This document shows positions 62,837 to 64,000 of a DNA stretch of 64,000 nt, one piece after another. Both the position numbers and the translations under genes were made by a program. Below the pieces are notes generated by a model. That model ran no database searches, was not told the DNA's origin, and was given only the letters and a program-made list of their open reading frames with translations. The stretch spans positions 1 through 64,000 of the forward strand of contig QHPU01000042.1 of the NCBI GenBank assembly GCA_003219175.1, read 5' to 3'. The DNA is from Verrucomicrobiota bacterium. Its GTDB lineage: Bacteria > Verrucomicrobiota > Verrucomicrobiia > Chthoniobacterales > UBA10450. Within the stretch, counting starts at the first letter, position 1; each line of letters opens with the position of its first letter.

Positions 62837-62994
62837 GAATCTAGGCCACCCGCCATCGGCTTGGCCAGCCCGGATGCTGGGATGCTAGAATGCTCGTTGT
62901 TGGTTGTTGGACGGTGGCTTCCTTTCCGAATTTGAGCGTTGGATACCAGCGTTCGCTGTTCGGCCTCCGACACTTGGTTTCTCCCGTTCTCCAA

Positions 62995-63952
62995 TCAGGG
63001 CGCGAGCAGCGAGCGCCCAATCTCACTCAGCTTCGCGCAACCACACAACAACATCGCTTCATCCAACTCACGTCGGAGAATTTCCAAAACGTTGATCGCG
63101 CCTTCTTCGCCGCCAACGGACAGTCCCCATAAGATCGGTCGGCCGACCAACACCGCGCGCGCGCCAAGTGCAATCGCCTTGAGCACATCACTGCCGCGCC
63201 GAAGTCCACCGTCGACATAGACTTCGCAAAGATCGCCTACTGCGTCGACCACATACGGCAAGGCGTCGCAGGTGGCGGGCGCGGTATCAAGTTGTCGCCC
63301 CCCGTGATTCGAAACCACAAGTGCTTTGGCACCATGCTCGGCCGCGCGTCGCGCATCGTCAGCACGACACACACCTTTCACTACCACCGGCAAACGCGTC
63401 CATCCGCATAACCAATCCAAGTCCTCAAATCCCAGATCGCTCTTGAAGTTGTCGTGCACATAGGCGGCGAGGCCGCTACCACGAACTTCAGGTAAGTGCC
63501 CTTTTCCTAACGGCACTACGTTTGCCACGGTAAGACCTTGCGGCAAGGTAAAACGATTTCGCATATCGCGTTCGCGTGTGCCCAGGCCCGGCGCATCAAC
63601 CGTCAGAACGATCGCTTCCGCTAAGAACGAACAGCGTCTCCGCCTTTCTGGCTGCTCTTGCCGTCGCGATCTCGCCCGCCTCGTTTGCGAGTTTATGGAA
63701 TGCGGTTGGCGCAACCCCGATCGGCATGGAAATGGATTGGCCTAAAATTGTCGTGCGCAGATCGCGCTCACCGATTCCTGCGAGGACGTGGTAGTAAAGC
63801 TTCAACCGTCCCCAGCCCGCGATATTCTCACGCAGCGTAATCTCATTCAACGCCCCGCCCTCGAAGTAATCCAAAACCTCCTTCGGGAGTTCCCCGCGCG
63901 CCGCGCGATGATAATCGTGAACACTGAGCAACAACGGATCCATAATGGACAC
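62995..63952 (-). pseudogene. FMN-dependent alpha-hydroxy-acid oxidase/dehydrogenase gene, frame-shifted by a deletion
   Basis: The first frame (63952-63596) covers SVHDYHRAARGELPKEVLDY, FEGGALNEITLREN, PIGVAPTAFHKLA and ends after ETLFVLS. The second frame (from about 63620 to 62995) resumes with EAIVLTVDAPGLGTRERDMR, then VVKGVCRADDARRA, VSNHGGRQLD, YVDGGLRRGSDVLKAIALGA. About 40 residues, including the strand and helix with the substrate-binding 'WFQLY' stretch, are lacking. The active-site His/Arg (NHGGR) and FMN loop (VDGGLRRGSD) are intact. Real gene loss or assembly error. Confidence 0.78.
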
Positions 63953-64000
63953 TAGCAGAAGGAAGAAAGGAGAAAGCAGAAAGTCGAGCGCGACGCCTGT

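Overview
The window looks like a chromosomal segment from a Gram-negative bacterium of the Verrucomicrobiota, most likely a soil Chthoniobacterales / 'Udaeobacter'-type lineage. This is inferred from the gene repertoire and repeat style; no rRNA gene is present to confirm it. LpxK, a LolC/E permease and many signal-peptide proteins show an outer membrane. Genes are dense, on both strands, and often coupled by 4-bp ATGA/GTGA stop-start overlaps. The spaces between them are filled with palindromic repeats of several families.

Layout. 0-3 kb: 3' part of succinate dehydrogenase flavoprotein, its iron-sulfur subunit and a TPR-like protein. 3-9.8 kb: RidA, SecA, a TonB-C-like secreted protein, 3-methyladenine DNA glycosylase, MnmA, CutA. 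9.8-16.4 kb (minus): APC permease, a small membrane protein coupled to a VanX-type dipeptidase, a coiled-coil membrane protein, acetyl-CoA synthetase. 16.5-21.7 kb: dodecin, a small membrane protein, an RlmI-like methyltransferase, homoserine kinase coupled to LpxK, a stand-alone LigD polymerase domain, a cupin. 21.8-23.7 kb: an ECF sigma / anti-sigma / Spy-like sensor operon facing a second Spy-like gene. 23.7-31.4 kb (minus): LolC/E-type permease, DUF2237, (plus) a 2H phosphoesterase, then TPR, AI-2E-family and TPR proteins and a 34-residue COX24/mS38-like basic protein. 31.6-36.8 kb: tRNA-Pro, three pilin-like genes, a decayed relic, RpoZ, SmpB, ThpR. 36.8-45.6 kb: MFS transporter, an unknown protein, RuvA, ArnT-like glycosyltransferase, PAP2 phosphatase, tRNA-Ser, radical SAM protein, OPA-type MFS transporter. 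45.8-52.3 kb (minus): aldehyde dehydrogenase and an ergothioneine locus (acidic unknown protein, EgtB, EgtD, ABC ATPase, fused substrate-binding/permease protein). 52.4-64 kb: alpha/beta hydrolase, broken LOG gene, ACP, PEP-mutase/isocitrate-lyase-like protein, large Asp-box protein, amidase, GT-C-like membrane protein, broken alpha-hydroxy-acid oxidase.

The two best candidates for joint function are the egt locus and the sigma/anti-sigma/Spy module. The egt locus pairs ergothioneine synthesis genes with an OpuC/EgtUV-like importer. The sigma module resembles CnrYXH, and the intergenic region carries two divergent matching promoter candidates (TGTA[A/C]CC-N17-GTC). Other unusual features are repeats that supply stop codons or sit inside reading frames, two decayed inverted 3'-end copies of neighbouring genes, and two genes broken by internal deletions. 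No CRISPR array, complete mobile element, or phage gene was seen.
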